From the NCBI GenBank assembly GCA_003254925.1, contig QANZ01038708.1:135537-199536 (forward strand): DNA of 64,000 bases. The letters run 5' to 3'. The notes beneath the pieces were generated by a model. The model was not told the origin of the DNA and searched no databases. It saw only the letters and a program-made list of their open reading frames with translations. Of the stretch, positions 47,596 to 59,440 are shown one piece after another. This stretch comes from Chamaecrista fasciculata. Its lineage: Eukaryota > Streptophyta > Magnoliopsida > Fabales > Fabaceae. Each line of letters begins with the position of its first letter. Position 1 is the stretch's first letter. Both the position numbers and the translations under genes were made by a program.

Positions 47596-48050
47596 AGACA
47601 TGCTTCCTTTTCATCCTCACCTGCGCCTGGTTAGTTTTACCTTCGTGTATTTATCTTTATTTCTGTCATCTATTCAACTGATGCTTTAATTTGTTGCATA
47701 TTTCTCCTTTTTGATTAATATTTGTAACCACATCCTTCACCCTCACTGAACTTTACAGATACTAATGAGTGCGACCATTGACACTGAAAGATTTTCCAAG
47801 TACTTCGGCGGCTGCCCAATTATTCTTGTTCCAGGGTTTACTTATCCAGTACCTTTCTAGTTCTATATTGTGAATTAACCAATTTTTCACCACTGTAAGC
47901 TATAGTTTTTACATGTTCTTTCTTCAGGTCAGAACTTTCTATTTGGAGGATGTGCTTTCTATTATAAAATTTAGGGGAAAAAAATCATCTTGTTAGTGCT
48001 AAATTATCTGACGCTGACAACCATGATGCTAAATTAACTGACGCTTGACT
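47596..48050 (+). pseudogene. DEIH/DExH-box RNA helicase fragment (NIH/DExH6-like)
   Basis: Three exon-like pieces with GT-AG borders read in one frame: 47596-47629 (RDMLPFHPHLRL), 47759-47848 ([19 protein letters not shown], then [10 protein letters not shown]) and from 47938 (VRTFYLEDVLSIIKF). SAT is helicase motif III, and FGGCP...[18 protein letters not shown] is characteristic of the plant nuclear DEIH-box helicase (NIH) group. After IIKF the frame shifts by one base (NHLVSAKLSDADNHD continues in another frame) and then meets a stop. All other helicase motifs are absent. It is therefore a captured or translocated DNA fragment with introns, not a gene. Confidence 0.8.
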
Positions 48051-48054
48051 AATG

Positions 48055-48820
48055 ATGACTGGGACCCACTCTTAGAGTTGGTTTCTTCTAAAGCATCCCC
48101 AAAGATCTTTGATTACTAGCATTCGTTGACTGGCCTTACTCTTAGAGTTGGTTTCTTCTAAAGCATCCCCAAATTTTGTAGGTAGATTATTTTAGATTAA
48201 GATATCACCTGAACTGCTAAATTAAAATACTTCGATAGTATTTGAGGGATAACCACTTCCTGGGGAGATGTATGAAATTAAATGCTTATTTTAGCTTCAG
48301 GTAGATAAGTATGAAATTTGTGTCTATTAATGGCAAGCATTATATAGTAATTTTTCAATAGTTAGATTTTTTGGTTAATGCCCCCAAATACCTCTGGAAA
48401 TCCTTACTGTCAATGACATATGGTTTTATGTCAGTTTATGAAACTATGATCCAGATACTTTCTTAGTTGTTGTATTGAGACACTGAGATAAACATTCAAT
48501 CCATTGACATATAAATTTTTCTTGTTTTATCATGAAGCATGTAAGATTTGCTAAGTGATACAGAACTATTTTTCAGAGGACATAATGCTCACGTTTTAGT
48601 TTTGTTGTCATTCCCCACCCCCCGTTTCTCTGTAGCCTAGGTGGCCTGTTTTTTGTGTTCCTTATGTTTACTTGAGTTCTTTTATAGTTTGGTTTGTTTC
48701 TTAACATTTTTAATTTAACGTGGTCAACAAGGTTGGTTAATTACAATTTTGATCTAGAGCTCACTTCCTTTTGCCTGAGTGATATACATTCTAATTCTTT
48801 TTCTGCTCACGTTCCAACAG
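48055..48820. other. spacer before the WDR26 exons
   Basis: Contains two ~40 bp direct copies of CTCTTAGAGTTGGTTTCTTC (about 48071, 48142) each followed by TAAAGCATCCCCAAA. No exon for the missing WDR26 N terminus was found. Confidence 0.5.
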
Positions 48821-51575
48821 ATATTGGAAGCACATGAAGATGAAGTTTGGTTTGTGCAGTTTTCACATAATGGGAAATATTTAGCTTCATCCTCAAATGA
48901 TCGGGCTGCTATTATTTGGGAGGTAATATCTGATAATAATCTGAAAACTTACAGTTTAGTCTTTTATCCATTTGAATTTATCTTTCTATTGATCTATCTT
49001 AAGTATTACCTGTGTTTGCTTGAGTTTTGATCATCTCTGTTGAGAAATCTAGGATTATTTAGAATTATTTTATTTCTTATTTTATTACTATCTTTTAAGA
49101 TTAGGAATATCTTGTTAGAATCTAATTTATATCTTATCAAATATTAGATTAGATATCTTTTGTTATTATCTTTTCCAATTAGGTTTAGGATTCCTAACTT
49201 GATTAGGAAGTTTTTCTCTTATTTAAGCATTGTAAACCTTTTCTCTTTTGATGAAATAATATTACAAATATGATTCTCCAAAAATCAACAATCTCATTAT
49301 ACCGTAAACACAAATACTGGCACACATGCATTGTTTCTTTCATTGTTAGAAAGGATATTTGCATAATGTAGCACATGATATCCTATTGTGTCATAATATT
49401 CAATTTCACTGTTTTCAGTTTGTTCATTTTGCAACAAAATAGGTGATAATTTATTCAATGAAATTGCTTAACTATGACTTTGTATAATGCTCTTATAGGG
49501 TGGTACACTTTACACCTAAAAAACATTGGAATTCTGGTTTGGTGAGGAACAGAAATTGAAGGTTAAAGGTACCAAATATTAATATTATTGAAAGACTAAA
49601 TAACTGTGTGTTCATCAGAGTTAGTTTTTTCTTTTATTTTCAATGAAGAGGATCTCTTGTACATATCCCATAATGGCCAGTAAAAATGTAACTAAGTTGA
49701 ACTAATTAACTGCTGATGGTGTAAATTGATATATGAAAGATCCTCCTTGGCCCAAAAAAAAAAAAATCCTCCCAATCCTGTTTGCCTTCAAAATTTGGAC
49801 CNCCAAAAAAAAAAAAAAATCCTCCCAATCCTGTTTGCCTTCAAAATTTGGACCAGACTGGAACTTGGCAGCATAGCCCCTTCTCCAGTCCTGTTGACTA
49901 ATTTGATTCGGATTTCTGCAAATGCAGCCATGTTTAACCTTTAATTACTCAGATTAAAGGGTCCGACTTGGTGGCAGGGATTTCCATTGACAAACCTTAC
50001 CTGAACGACCTATAATTCTTATGCAGCTCTTGTTTATCTCTCATTTTAATAGGGAAGGTTTAAGTTGGCATTTAACTAACCAGTTGACCTGTTGGGTTGG
50101 ACTTGCATTATTTTGTTGTTGTCTTTGTGCATCAGAGCATGAGTGATGTGTCCTTGTGTCTCATACATGCCCGTTTAATTATATTGCATTAGATCTTACT
50201 TTTTTTTCCCCGGTTTTCCCTTTATTAGGTTGGTGTGGATGGTGGAATGTCCATAAGGCATAAATTATCTGCTCACCAGAAGCCTGTTTCTTCTGTTGCA
50301 TGGAGCCCTGATGACAAAGAGCTTCTCACTTGTGGAGTAGAGGAGGTTATTAGGCGCTGGGATGTTTCTACCGGTGAGTGCCTCCAAGTCTATGAAAAAA
50401 CTGGTGTTGGCCTGGTTTCCTGTGCATGGTCTCCAACTGGGAAATATATACTTTCTGGCCTAAGTGACAAGAGCATCTGCACTTGGGAATTAGATGGGAA
50501 AGAATTAGATTCTCGGAAAGGACACAGAACCCTGAAGATCTCTGATTTGGAAATAACGAGTGATGGACAATGGATTCTTATTTGTAAAGATAATGCAATA
50601 GTGTTGTTTAACAGAGAAACAAAGGAAGAAAGATTTATTGAAGAGGATCAGACAATAACCTCCTTCTCTTTATCGAAGGATAACAAATTCTTGCTGGTTA
50701 ATCTTATGAACCAAGAAATACATCTCTGGAAGATTGAAGGTAATCTTAAGCTTGTTGGGAAGTACAAAGGTCATAGACGCAACCGGTTTTTTATCAGGTC
50801 CTGCTTTGGTGGACTTAAACAAGCTTTTATTGCTAGTGGAAGTGAGGATTCGCAGGTATAAATTTTTTATTTTGTAGTTGTTTTTTTTACAAATTGTTGC
50901 ATAGAATGAAAAATCTTTTGAAAGTATAATTGTTGATAATTTTTAAATTGAAACTCTTATGTTTCTATTCCTTGTTTTTTTAAGAGAAGTTGTGAAACAT
51001 TTTAGCATAAAAAAGATCCATCAACTGTGTTTATGGAGGTTTGATATCTTTTGGACCTCATTAAAATATAAATGAAATGAAGAATTGACTGGGAGTGAGA
51101 CAGTATGGGAAGGCATTTAAGTGGCTTGGTTTTTGGGCTGAATGAACTAGCTTTTGAAGGATCTCTACAGTCACTTGGATCTGATCAATTGGAATCTCAT
51201 GTTATTTACTTCATCTGCAGCTTCTTATACTTGATTTAAAAAGCTCTGAAATATTTACTCTATCAAAACAATCTCATAGTGTGCAAGTTAAGCAATCTTT
51301 GTTCTTTGCTTAAAGGTGGAATTGATGGGTTCCTAAATTTTGCATGATTGTGTTTATAGGTATACATATGGCACATAAGTTCTGGGGAGCTAATAGAGGA
51401 ACTGCCAGGTCATTCTGGAGCTGTTAATTGTGTGGCATGGAATCCAGCAAATCCCCATATGTTGGCCTCAGCCAGTGATGACCGGACCATTCGGATTTGG
51501 GGTTTAAATTGTCTGAATGTAAAGTACCAAAATGCTCACACCAATGGCATCCATTACTGCAATGGGGCAACTTAG
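48821..51575 (+). CDS. WDR26: WDR26-type WD40 protein, C-terminal half only
   Basis: Three exons, 48821-48922, 50229-50855 and 51360-51575, join in frame (315 codons and TAG). They encode the WD40 propeller: [90 protein letters not shown] and [20 protein letters not shown], ending IHYCNGAT. This is the plant WDR26 signature; WDR26 belongs to the GID/CTLH E3 ligase complex and binds TOPLESS-type co-repressors. The family's N-terminal LisH-CTLH part (about 250 residues) is absent: the region upstream holds a helicase fragment, a channel fragment and a retroelement. Splice sites and frame are intact, so decay is recent or the half-gene is tolerated. AATAAA near 51656. Confidence 0.85.
49038..49290. 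mobile_element. solo LTR in the first WDR26 intron
   Basis: 253 bp with perfect TGTTGA...TCAACA ends and a 5 bp duplication ATCTC (49033-49037, 49291-49295). AT-rich, ends with a typical AAATAATATTACAAAT tail. A copia-type or TRIM solo LTR; no internal region. Confidence 0.85.
49747..49857 (+). repeat. exact ~50 bp duplication around an N (likely assembly error)
   Basis: CCAAAAAAAAAAAA followed by TCCTCCCAATCCTGTTTGCC and ...TTTGGACC occurs twice, immediately left and right of the single N at 49802. It is best explained as one sequence present on both sides of a failed contig join. Confidence 0.8.
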
Positions 51576-51739
51576 ATGGACCCTCAACAATTTATTCCTT
51601 CTTTTTCATTGCAATTGTGTAAATACCTTCACTAACGCTACAACTAGACACTCATAATAAATTCATGTTTCATTTCATTGACGAATTTGGAAATATCATT
51701 TACTCCGATTACTTTTTTTTTCTCGAGTGTTATTGTGAT

Positions 51740-52011
51740 CTGCATCGTCCTTACATTCCAATTCTGGGGCAAAACCGTATTCGATGCAGGATGAATTGTG
51801 TAGCATTGGGCACCCACTACGTACAACTCTCGTACGTCTCAGCAATATTTGCATTTCGCATTGCACACCCACTATAACTCTCGTATTGTACCAATATTTC
51901 ATTGTATGTGTAGCTAGCACAACATCTCTCTAAACTTCGATGCTTTGTATTTGTGCACCCATATTCGAATTCCTATATTATAGCGATATTTCATTGTATG
52001 TGTAGCTAGCG
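51740..52011 (+). repeat. left edge of the satellite, diverged founder-like copies
   Basis: Two irregular copies (CAATATTTGCATTTCGCATT and CAATATTTCATTGTATGTG, with GTAGCTAGCACAACAT) lie just 3' of the WDR26 stop. They are less regular than the array beyond the LTR element and may be the sequence from which it expanded. Confidence 0.7.
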
Positions 52012-54775
52012 TGGCACAGAAACTAAGAGAGAAATCCACTCTCAAATTGCTTGAAGCAAATAATAAAACTCACTATGATTGAATGAATAACAAAGTTACA
52101 AGCACCACTATATATAATGGTTGCAACTACAAGTGGCAAGGAAAATGCAAGCAGGAAACAAAAAATTGCAAGCTGGAAATGTAGAAACTTAAGCTGAAAA
52201 CAAGCCACCATTGTTGACCCTACAATACTACCTCCCATTTTTGACATTAAGCACCATTCTGCACCGTCTTTCTAGATCATTCTCCCCGGGTTGGAAAGAA
52301 CTCGCCCTCGAGTTAAGTTGTTCCATTTTTATTCAGATCTTTGGTTCTTTCTAGATCATTGTCTTCTTGGCGGCAACGGTGTCAATTTGACTTTTACTCC
52401 ATCTTTTACAAAAGAGTAAGTATTTGCATAACCATTATATATGGCATGTCGATCGTATTGCCAAGGTCTCCCAAGTAGAAGGTGACAAGCATCCATAGAA
52501 ATTACATCGCACCATGCTTTGTCCTTATATCTCTGACCAATGGAAAATTTGACAAGACACCGTTTAAAGACTTTTACCTCATTTCCTTTGTTGAGCCATT
52601 GTAATTTGTATGGATGTGGATGTTCTTGGGTTGGCAAACTCAGCTTCTCCACCATATGATTTGAAACGACATTTTCACAACTTCCGCTGTCAATTATAAC
52701 ATCACAAACCTTGCCTTGAGTAGTGCAACGAGTGTGGAAGATATTGTGTCTTAACCATGGTTCTTCTTTGGATATGGCTGTATGCAAGCTTCGTCTAATC
52801 ACCAGAGATTCACCTTGATCAGCAGGAGTGATCCCCTCATTCTCATCATACACGGGTTCTTCATTGAACATTGGCTCCTCATCTTCCTCTGGTTGAATTT
52901 CTTCTTCAATGATGGTGACAATTTTGCGATTGGAACAATTAGAAGCAATATGTCCAAATCATTGGCACCTAAAGCATTTGGTCACTTTTGAATTGACCTC
53001 TCTGTGGAACTTTGGCGGATAATCATTTGAGGTGCCTGATTGGCCCATCATCTCACGGCTGTTGGGAAATGTGTCTGTGGAAGGGAATGGTTGAAAAGGT
53101 CGCCCTTTCGGTGTCTGCTTCTCAATTCGAATAGCCAAATGGATAACGTCGTCTAGAGTTCAGTATTGTTGAAGCTGCACAAGAAGACTAATCTCTGTGT
53201 TTAACCCACCAAGGTAGCGGGCTATGGTTTGTTCCTCCCGTTCTTGAATATCACACTTCATCATTAGTTTCTCAAACTCTCGTGTGTATTCTTCCACTGA
53301 CATATTCTTCTGGCGAAGGTTCTGCAACTGAATAAAATTATCTTGATAATAATGCTCAGGTAGAAACTTACGTGTTAATTCTCGTCGCATCTTCTCCCAC
53401 GTACGGATCTTGCTTTTACCTTCTCTGTCACGCTTCCTTTTCAGATTTTCCCACCAAATGGAAGCATGTTTCTTCAATTTGACGGCAATAATCTTCACCT
53501 TCTTTTCTTCAAATGTCTCCTTATATTCGAAAATTCGTTCCACAATTTGAAGCCAATCAATAAACTCATCTGGTTGGAGCTTTCCCTCAAATTCAGGAAT
53601 TTCAACCCGAATATCATCATTCTTCAAATGCTTTGAAAACGATTTCTTCTGGGAGTTGAGGCATCACTACTAGAAGCATCATCTTCCATTTCCTCTTGTC
53701 TTGCTTCAAGCATTGCTTGTTGGGCATTAACAGTTTCTGGATTTGTTGCCTTAATTCTTCCATTTCAATCTCATGTAAGGTTCTCTCATTTTGTCTTCTT
53801 GGAGGCATTTTGAAGGCTAGAAAGAATAATTAAGGAACTTTTTTTTGGCTAGAATGAAAATATTTTAGAAAATATGGGTAAAAGTGTGATTTTCAAAAGT
53901 ATGAGGGGAATTTCTGTAATTTCAGAAAGTTTTGGGGCAATTCTGTAATTTCAGAAAAATTTGTGGCTAAAATATAAATAACGAAAGATATGGGGCAAAA
54001 GTATAATTACTGGAAGTATAGGGTGATATGGCAACAATGACACGTGGCAAGCAACGGATGGATGACGTGGCGATGACAGGACAAAGTGGAGGTGACGTGG
54101 CAGATGGCGTGGTCGTATTCAACCTTGAGAAGTTGAAGAATATTCAGACGAATATTCCGGTAACGGTCATCTTCTCCGGTGAGATTTTCCGGTGACGGTC
54201 GTCTTCTCCGGTGAGTTTTCCGACGACGATCGTCTTCTCCGGCGAACTTTCCGGCTACTGTATAATTTTCCGGCAACTTTCCGGCAAGTTACACGGTGGA
54301 TCCGACGGCTGGGAAAACACTCAGTCCAAGGTTTTTCGGCCTCCTGAGTCCAACGACGGTGTCGGTTTTGCGAAAAAATGACTGAAAATATGATTTCCAG
54401 AGGTGGAAGCGATTCCTCAAACTAAAACACCTCTAAAAACTCAAAACTTTCATTGATTCTCTCACTAAAACTCAAATTCGAAACCTATAACTAGCTCTGA
54501 TACCAAAATGGCACAGAAAACTAAGAGAGAAATCCACTCTCAAATTGCTTGAAGCAAATAATAAAACTCACTATGATTGAATGAATAACAAAGTTACAAG
54601 CACCACTATATAATGGTTGCAACTACAAGTGGCAAGGAAAATGCAAGCTGGAAACAAAAAATTGCAAGCTGGAAATGTAGAAACTTAAGCTAAAAACAAG
54701 CCACCATTGTTGACCCTACAATACTACCTCCCATTTTTTACATTAAGCACCGTTCTGCACCGTCGTTCTAGATCA
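52012..54775 (-). mobile_element. short Ty3/gypsy element with gag and protease only (TR-GAG-like)
   Basis: LTRs 52012-52279 and 54509-54775 (TGGCACAG...TAGATCA) are about 98% identical by eye and flanked by the 5 bp TSD TAGCG (52007-52011, 54776-54780). On the minus strand the 5' LTR is followed by a tRNA-iMet primer site (TGGTATCAGAGC), and a purine tract (CCCGGGGAGAA) precedes the 3' LTR. Between them are a gag region (IPEFEGKLQPDEFIDWLQIV, IWWENLKRKR) and an aspartic protease (CDVIIDSGSCENVVSNHMV). Reverse transcriptase, RNase H and integrase are wholly absent. Ends look whole; the coding part has a few breaks. LTR similarity suggests an age around one million years or less. Confidence 0.9.
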
Positions 54776-57700
54776 TAGCGACTTCGTTCTGAGCAATATT
54801 TCATTGAAGCTAGCACAACATCGGACTCAAGGTAAGGTAATGGTGGTTTCTGGTGGTTTCTCTAAACTCCGATGCTCTGTATTTGCACACCCATATTCGC
54901 ATTCCTATATTATAGCGATATTTCATTGAATGTGTAGCTCGCACACAGCATTGGACTCGGTTCTGAGCAATATTTCATTGAAGCTAGCACAACATCGACT
55001 CAAGGTAAGGTAATGGTGGTCTCTCTAACCTCCGATGCTCTGTATTTGCGCACCATATTCGCATTCCTATATTGTAGCGATATTTAATTATATGTGTAGC
55101 TAGCGACTCGGTTCTGAGCAATATTTCATTGAAGCTAGCACAACATCGACTCAAGGTAAGGTAATGGTGGTTTCTTGTGGTTTCTCTAAACTCAGATGTT
55201 CTGTATTTGCGCACCATATTCGCATTCCTATATTATAGCGATATTTAATTGTATGTGTAGCTAGCGACTCGGTTCTGAGCAATATTTCATTGAAGCTAGC
55301 ACAACATCGGACTCAAGGTAAGCTAATGGTGGTTTCTAGTGGTTTCTCTAAACTCCGATGCTCTGTATTTGCACACCCATATTCGCATTCCTATATTATA
55401 GCGATATTTCATTGAATGTGCATCTCGCACACAACATTGGACTCGGTTCTGAGCAATATTTCATTGAAGCTAGCACAACATCGACTCAAGGTAAGGTAAT
55501 GGTGGTCTCTCTAAACTCCGATGTTCTGTATTTCCGCACCATATTCGCATTCCTATATTATAGCGATATTTAATTATATGTGTAGCTAGCGACTCGGTTC
55601 TGAGCAATATTTCATTGAAGCTAGCACAGCATCGACTCAAGGTAAGGTAATGGTGGTTTCTCGTGGTTTCTCTAAACTCCGATGTTCTGTATTTGCGCAC
55701 CATATTCGCATTCCTATATTATAGCGATATTTAATTGTATGTGTAGCTAGCGACTCGGTTCTGAGCAATATTTCATTGAAGCTAGCACAACATCGGACTC
55801 AAGGTAAGGTAATGGTGGTTTCTGGTCGTTTCTCTAAACTCCGATGCTCTGTATTTGCACACCCATATTCGTATTCCTATATTATAGCGATATTTCATTT
55901 AATGTGTAGCTCGCACACAGCATTGGACTCGGTTCTGAGCAATATTTCATTGAAGCTAGCACAACATCGACTCAAGGTAAGGTAATGGTGCTTTCTCTAA
56001 ACTCCGATGCTCTGTATTTGCGCACCATACTCGCATTCCTATATTATAGCGATATTTAATTGTATGTGTAGCTAGCGACTCGGTTCTGAGCAATATTTCA
56101 TTGAAGCTAGCACAACATCGGACTCAAGGTAAGGTAATGGTGGTTTCTCTAAACTCCGATGCTCTGTATTTGCACACCCATATTCGCATTCCTTTATTAT
56201 AGCGATATTTCATTGAATGTGTAGTTCGCACACAGCATTGGACTCGGTTCTGAGCAATATTTCATTGAAGCTAGCACAACATCGACTCAAGGTAAGGTAA
56301 TGGTGGTTTCTCTAAACTCTGATGCTTTGTATTTGCGCACCATATTCGCATTCCTATATTATAGCGATATTTAATTGTATGTGTAGCTAGCGACTCGGTT
56401 CTGAGCAATATTTCATTGAAGCTAGCACAACATCAGACTCAAGGTAAGGTAATGGTGGTTTCTGGTGGTTTCTCTAAACTCTGATGCTCTGTATTTGCAC
56501 ACCCATATTCGCATTCCTATATTATAGCGATATTTCATTGAATGTGTAGCTCGCACACAGCATTGGACTCGGTTCTGAGCAATATTTCATTGAAGCTAGC
56601 ACAACATCGACTCAAGGTAAGGTAATGGTGGTTTCTCTAAACTCCGATGCTCTGTATTTGCTCACCATATTCGCATTCCTATATTATAGGATATTTAATT
56701 GTATGTGTAGCTAGCGACTCGGTTCTGAGCAATATTTCATTGAAGCTAGCACAACATCGGACTGAAGGTAAGGTAATGGTGGTTTCTCTAAACTCCGATG
56801 CTCTGTATTTGCACACCCATATTCGCATTCCTATATTATAGCGATATTTCATTGAATGTGTAGTTCGCACACAGCATTGGACTCGGTTTTGAGCAATATT
56901 TCATTGAAGCTAGCACAACATCGACTCAAGGTAAGGTAATGGTGGTTTCTCTAAACTCTGATGCTCTGTATTTGCGCACCATATTTGCATTCCTATATTA
57001 TAGCGATATTTAATTGTATGTGTAGCTAGCGACTCGGTTCTGAGCAATATTTCATTGAAGCTAGCACAACATCGGACTCAAGGTAAGGTAATGGTGGTTT
57101 CTGGTGGTTTCTCTAAACTCCGATGCTCTGTATTTGCACACCCATATTCGCATTCCTATATTATAGCGATATTTCATTGAATGTGTAGCTCGCACACAGC
57201 ATTAGACTCAGTTCTGAGCAATATTTCATTGAAGCTAGCACAACATCGACTCAAGGTAAGGTAATGGTGGTTTCTCTAAACTCCGATGCTCTGTATTTGC
57301 GCACCATATTCGCATTCCTATATTATAGGATATTTAATTGTATGTGTAGCAAGCGACTCGGTTCTGAGCAATATTTCATTGAAGCTAGCACAACATCGTA
57401 CTCAATGTAAGGTAATGGTGGTTTCTCTAAACTCCGATGCTCTGTATTTGCACACCCATATTCGCATTCCTATATTATAGCGATATTTCATTGAATGTGT
57501 AGCTCGCACACAGCATTGGACTCGGTTCTGAGCAATATTTCATTGAAGCTAGCACAACATCGACTCAAGGTAAGGTAATGGTGGTTTCTCTAAACTCCGA
57601 TGCTCTGTATTTGCGCACCATATTCGCATTCCTATATTATAGCAATATTTAATTGTATGTGTAGCTAGCGACTCGGTTCTGAGCAATATTTCATTGAAGC

Positions 57701-59060
57701 TAGCACAACATCGGACTCAAGGTAAGGTAATGGTGGTTTCTGGTGGTTTCTCTAAACTCTGATGCTCTGTATTTGCACACCCATATTCGCATTCCTATAT
57801 TATAGCGATATTTCATTGAATGTGTAGCTCGCACACAGCATTGGACTCGGTTCTGAGCAATATTTCATTGAAGCTAGCACAACATCGACTCAAGGTAAGG
57901 TAATGGTGGTTTCTCTAAACTCTGATGCTCTGTATTTGCACACCATATTCGCATTCCTATATTATAGCGATATTTAATTGTATGTGTAGCTAGCGACTCG
58001 GTTCTGAGCAATATTTCATTGAAGCTAGCACAACATCGGACTCAAGGTAAGGTAATGGTGGTTTCTGGTGGTTTCTCTAAACTCAGATGCTCTGTATTTG
58101 CACACCCATATTCGCATTCCTATATTATAGCGATATTTCATTGAATGTGTAGCTCGCACACAGCATTGGACTCGGTTCTGAGCAATATTTCATTGAAGCT
58201 AGCACAACATTGACTCAAGGTAAGGTAATGGTGGTTTCTCTAAACTCCGATGCTCTGTATTTGCGCACCATATTTGCATTCCTATATTATAGCGATATTT
58301 AATTGTATGTGTAGCTAGCGACTCGGTTCTGAGCAATATTTCATTGAAGCTAGCACAACATCGGACTCAAGGTAAGGTAATGGTGGTTTCTGGTGGTTTC
58401 TCTAAACTCCGATGCTCTGTATTTGCACACCCATATTCGCATTCCTATATTATAGCGATATTTTATTGAATGTGTAGCTCGCACACAGCATTGGACTCGG
58501 TTCTGAGCAATATTTCATTGAAGCTAGCACAACATCGACTCAAGGTAAGGTAATGGTGGTTTCTCTAAACTCTGATGCTCTGTATTTGCGCACCATATTC
58601 GCATTCCTATATTATAGCGATATTTAATTGTATGTGTAGCTAGCGACTCGGTTCTGAGCAATATTTCATTGAAGCTAGCACAACATCGGACTCAAGGTAA
58701 GGTAATGGTGGTTTCTGGTGGTTTCTCTAAACTCCGATGCTCTGTATTTGCACACCCATATTCGCATCCCTATATTATAGCGATATTTCATTAAATGAGT
58801 AGCTCGCACACAGCATTGGACTCGGTTCTGAGTAATATTTCATTGAAGCTAGCACAACATCGACTCAAGGTAAGGTAATGGTGGTTTCTCTAAACTCTGA
58901 TGCTCTGTATTTGCGCACCATATTCGCATTCCTATATTATAGCGATATTTCATTGTATGTGTAACTAGTGACTCGGTTCTGAGCAATATTTCATTGAAGC
59001 TTGCACAGCATCGGACTCAAGGTAAGGTAATGGTGGTTTCTTAAACTCCAATCCTCTGTA
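54776..59060 (+). repeat. satellite array, ~27 monomers of ~150-175 bp with higher-order structure
   Basis: The anchor TTCTGAGCAATATTTCATTG recurs at about 54786, 54957, 55107, 55268, 55441, 55593, 55755, 55927, 56088, 56238, 56394, 56567, 56718, 56881, 57034, 57206, 57357, 57521, 57675, 57847, 57997, 58168, 58321, 58496, 58646, 58818 and 58973. Type A (~172 bp) has CACACCCATATTCG and CTCGCACACAGCATTGG; type B (~152 bp) has GCGCACCATATTCG and TTTAATTGTATGTGTAGC. From about 56.2 kb A and B alternate (dimer ~325 bp), and a ~640 bp tetramer is visible. All short frames within it are repeat by-products. Confidence 0.97.
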
Positions 59061-59063
59061 TTT

Positions 59064-59432
59064 GTGTACAACTTAGATCCTCTGTATTTGTGTACAACTT
59101 TTGCATTGCGCAACCCGAATATAAATAAAACCACCCCTACCCTACACCCTCCTTCTTTTACTCTACTATATCTATATCCATCTATATATTCATGTCTTTC
59201 TATTAATACTATATTATCCTACTATTACGGTACTCTCATTATATTAATTCCTTTTTCATTTAAGTCCTTATATATATATATATATGCATTCTCTTTTATG
59301 TTTTTTAATCATGATATATAATTGTAAAATGTTAATTATGATACCTATTTTTTACTATTTATAGATATGGAAGGTGAAATACAAAATAAGTTCGATGATG
59401 CAGAAGAAGAGGTATGTATATTAAAGTTTTAT
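59064..59432 (+). other. array edge and candidate small exon (59367-59411)
   Basis: The array ends in two direct copies of CCTCTGTATTTGTGTACAAC. Then comes a promoter-like AT/CT-rich stretch, an acceptor ATTTATAG and an ATG-started 15-codon piece (MEGEIQNKFDDAEEE) ending in a good donor GAG|GTATGT. With the piece at 61206 it could make an acidic reading frame, but I recognise no family. Confidence 0.35.
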
Positions 59433-59440
59433 AGTATAAC

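Noticed and set aside
54984-57480. Repeated 60-80 codon frames on both strands within the satellite
   Set aside because: The same frame recurs with each monomer and breaks with single-base variants; a by-product of the tandem repeat.
51740-59060. CRISPR-like array
   Set aside because: Units are ~150-175 bp near-identical monomers without unique spacers in a plant nuclear context; a satellite.
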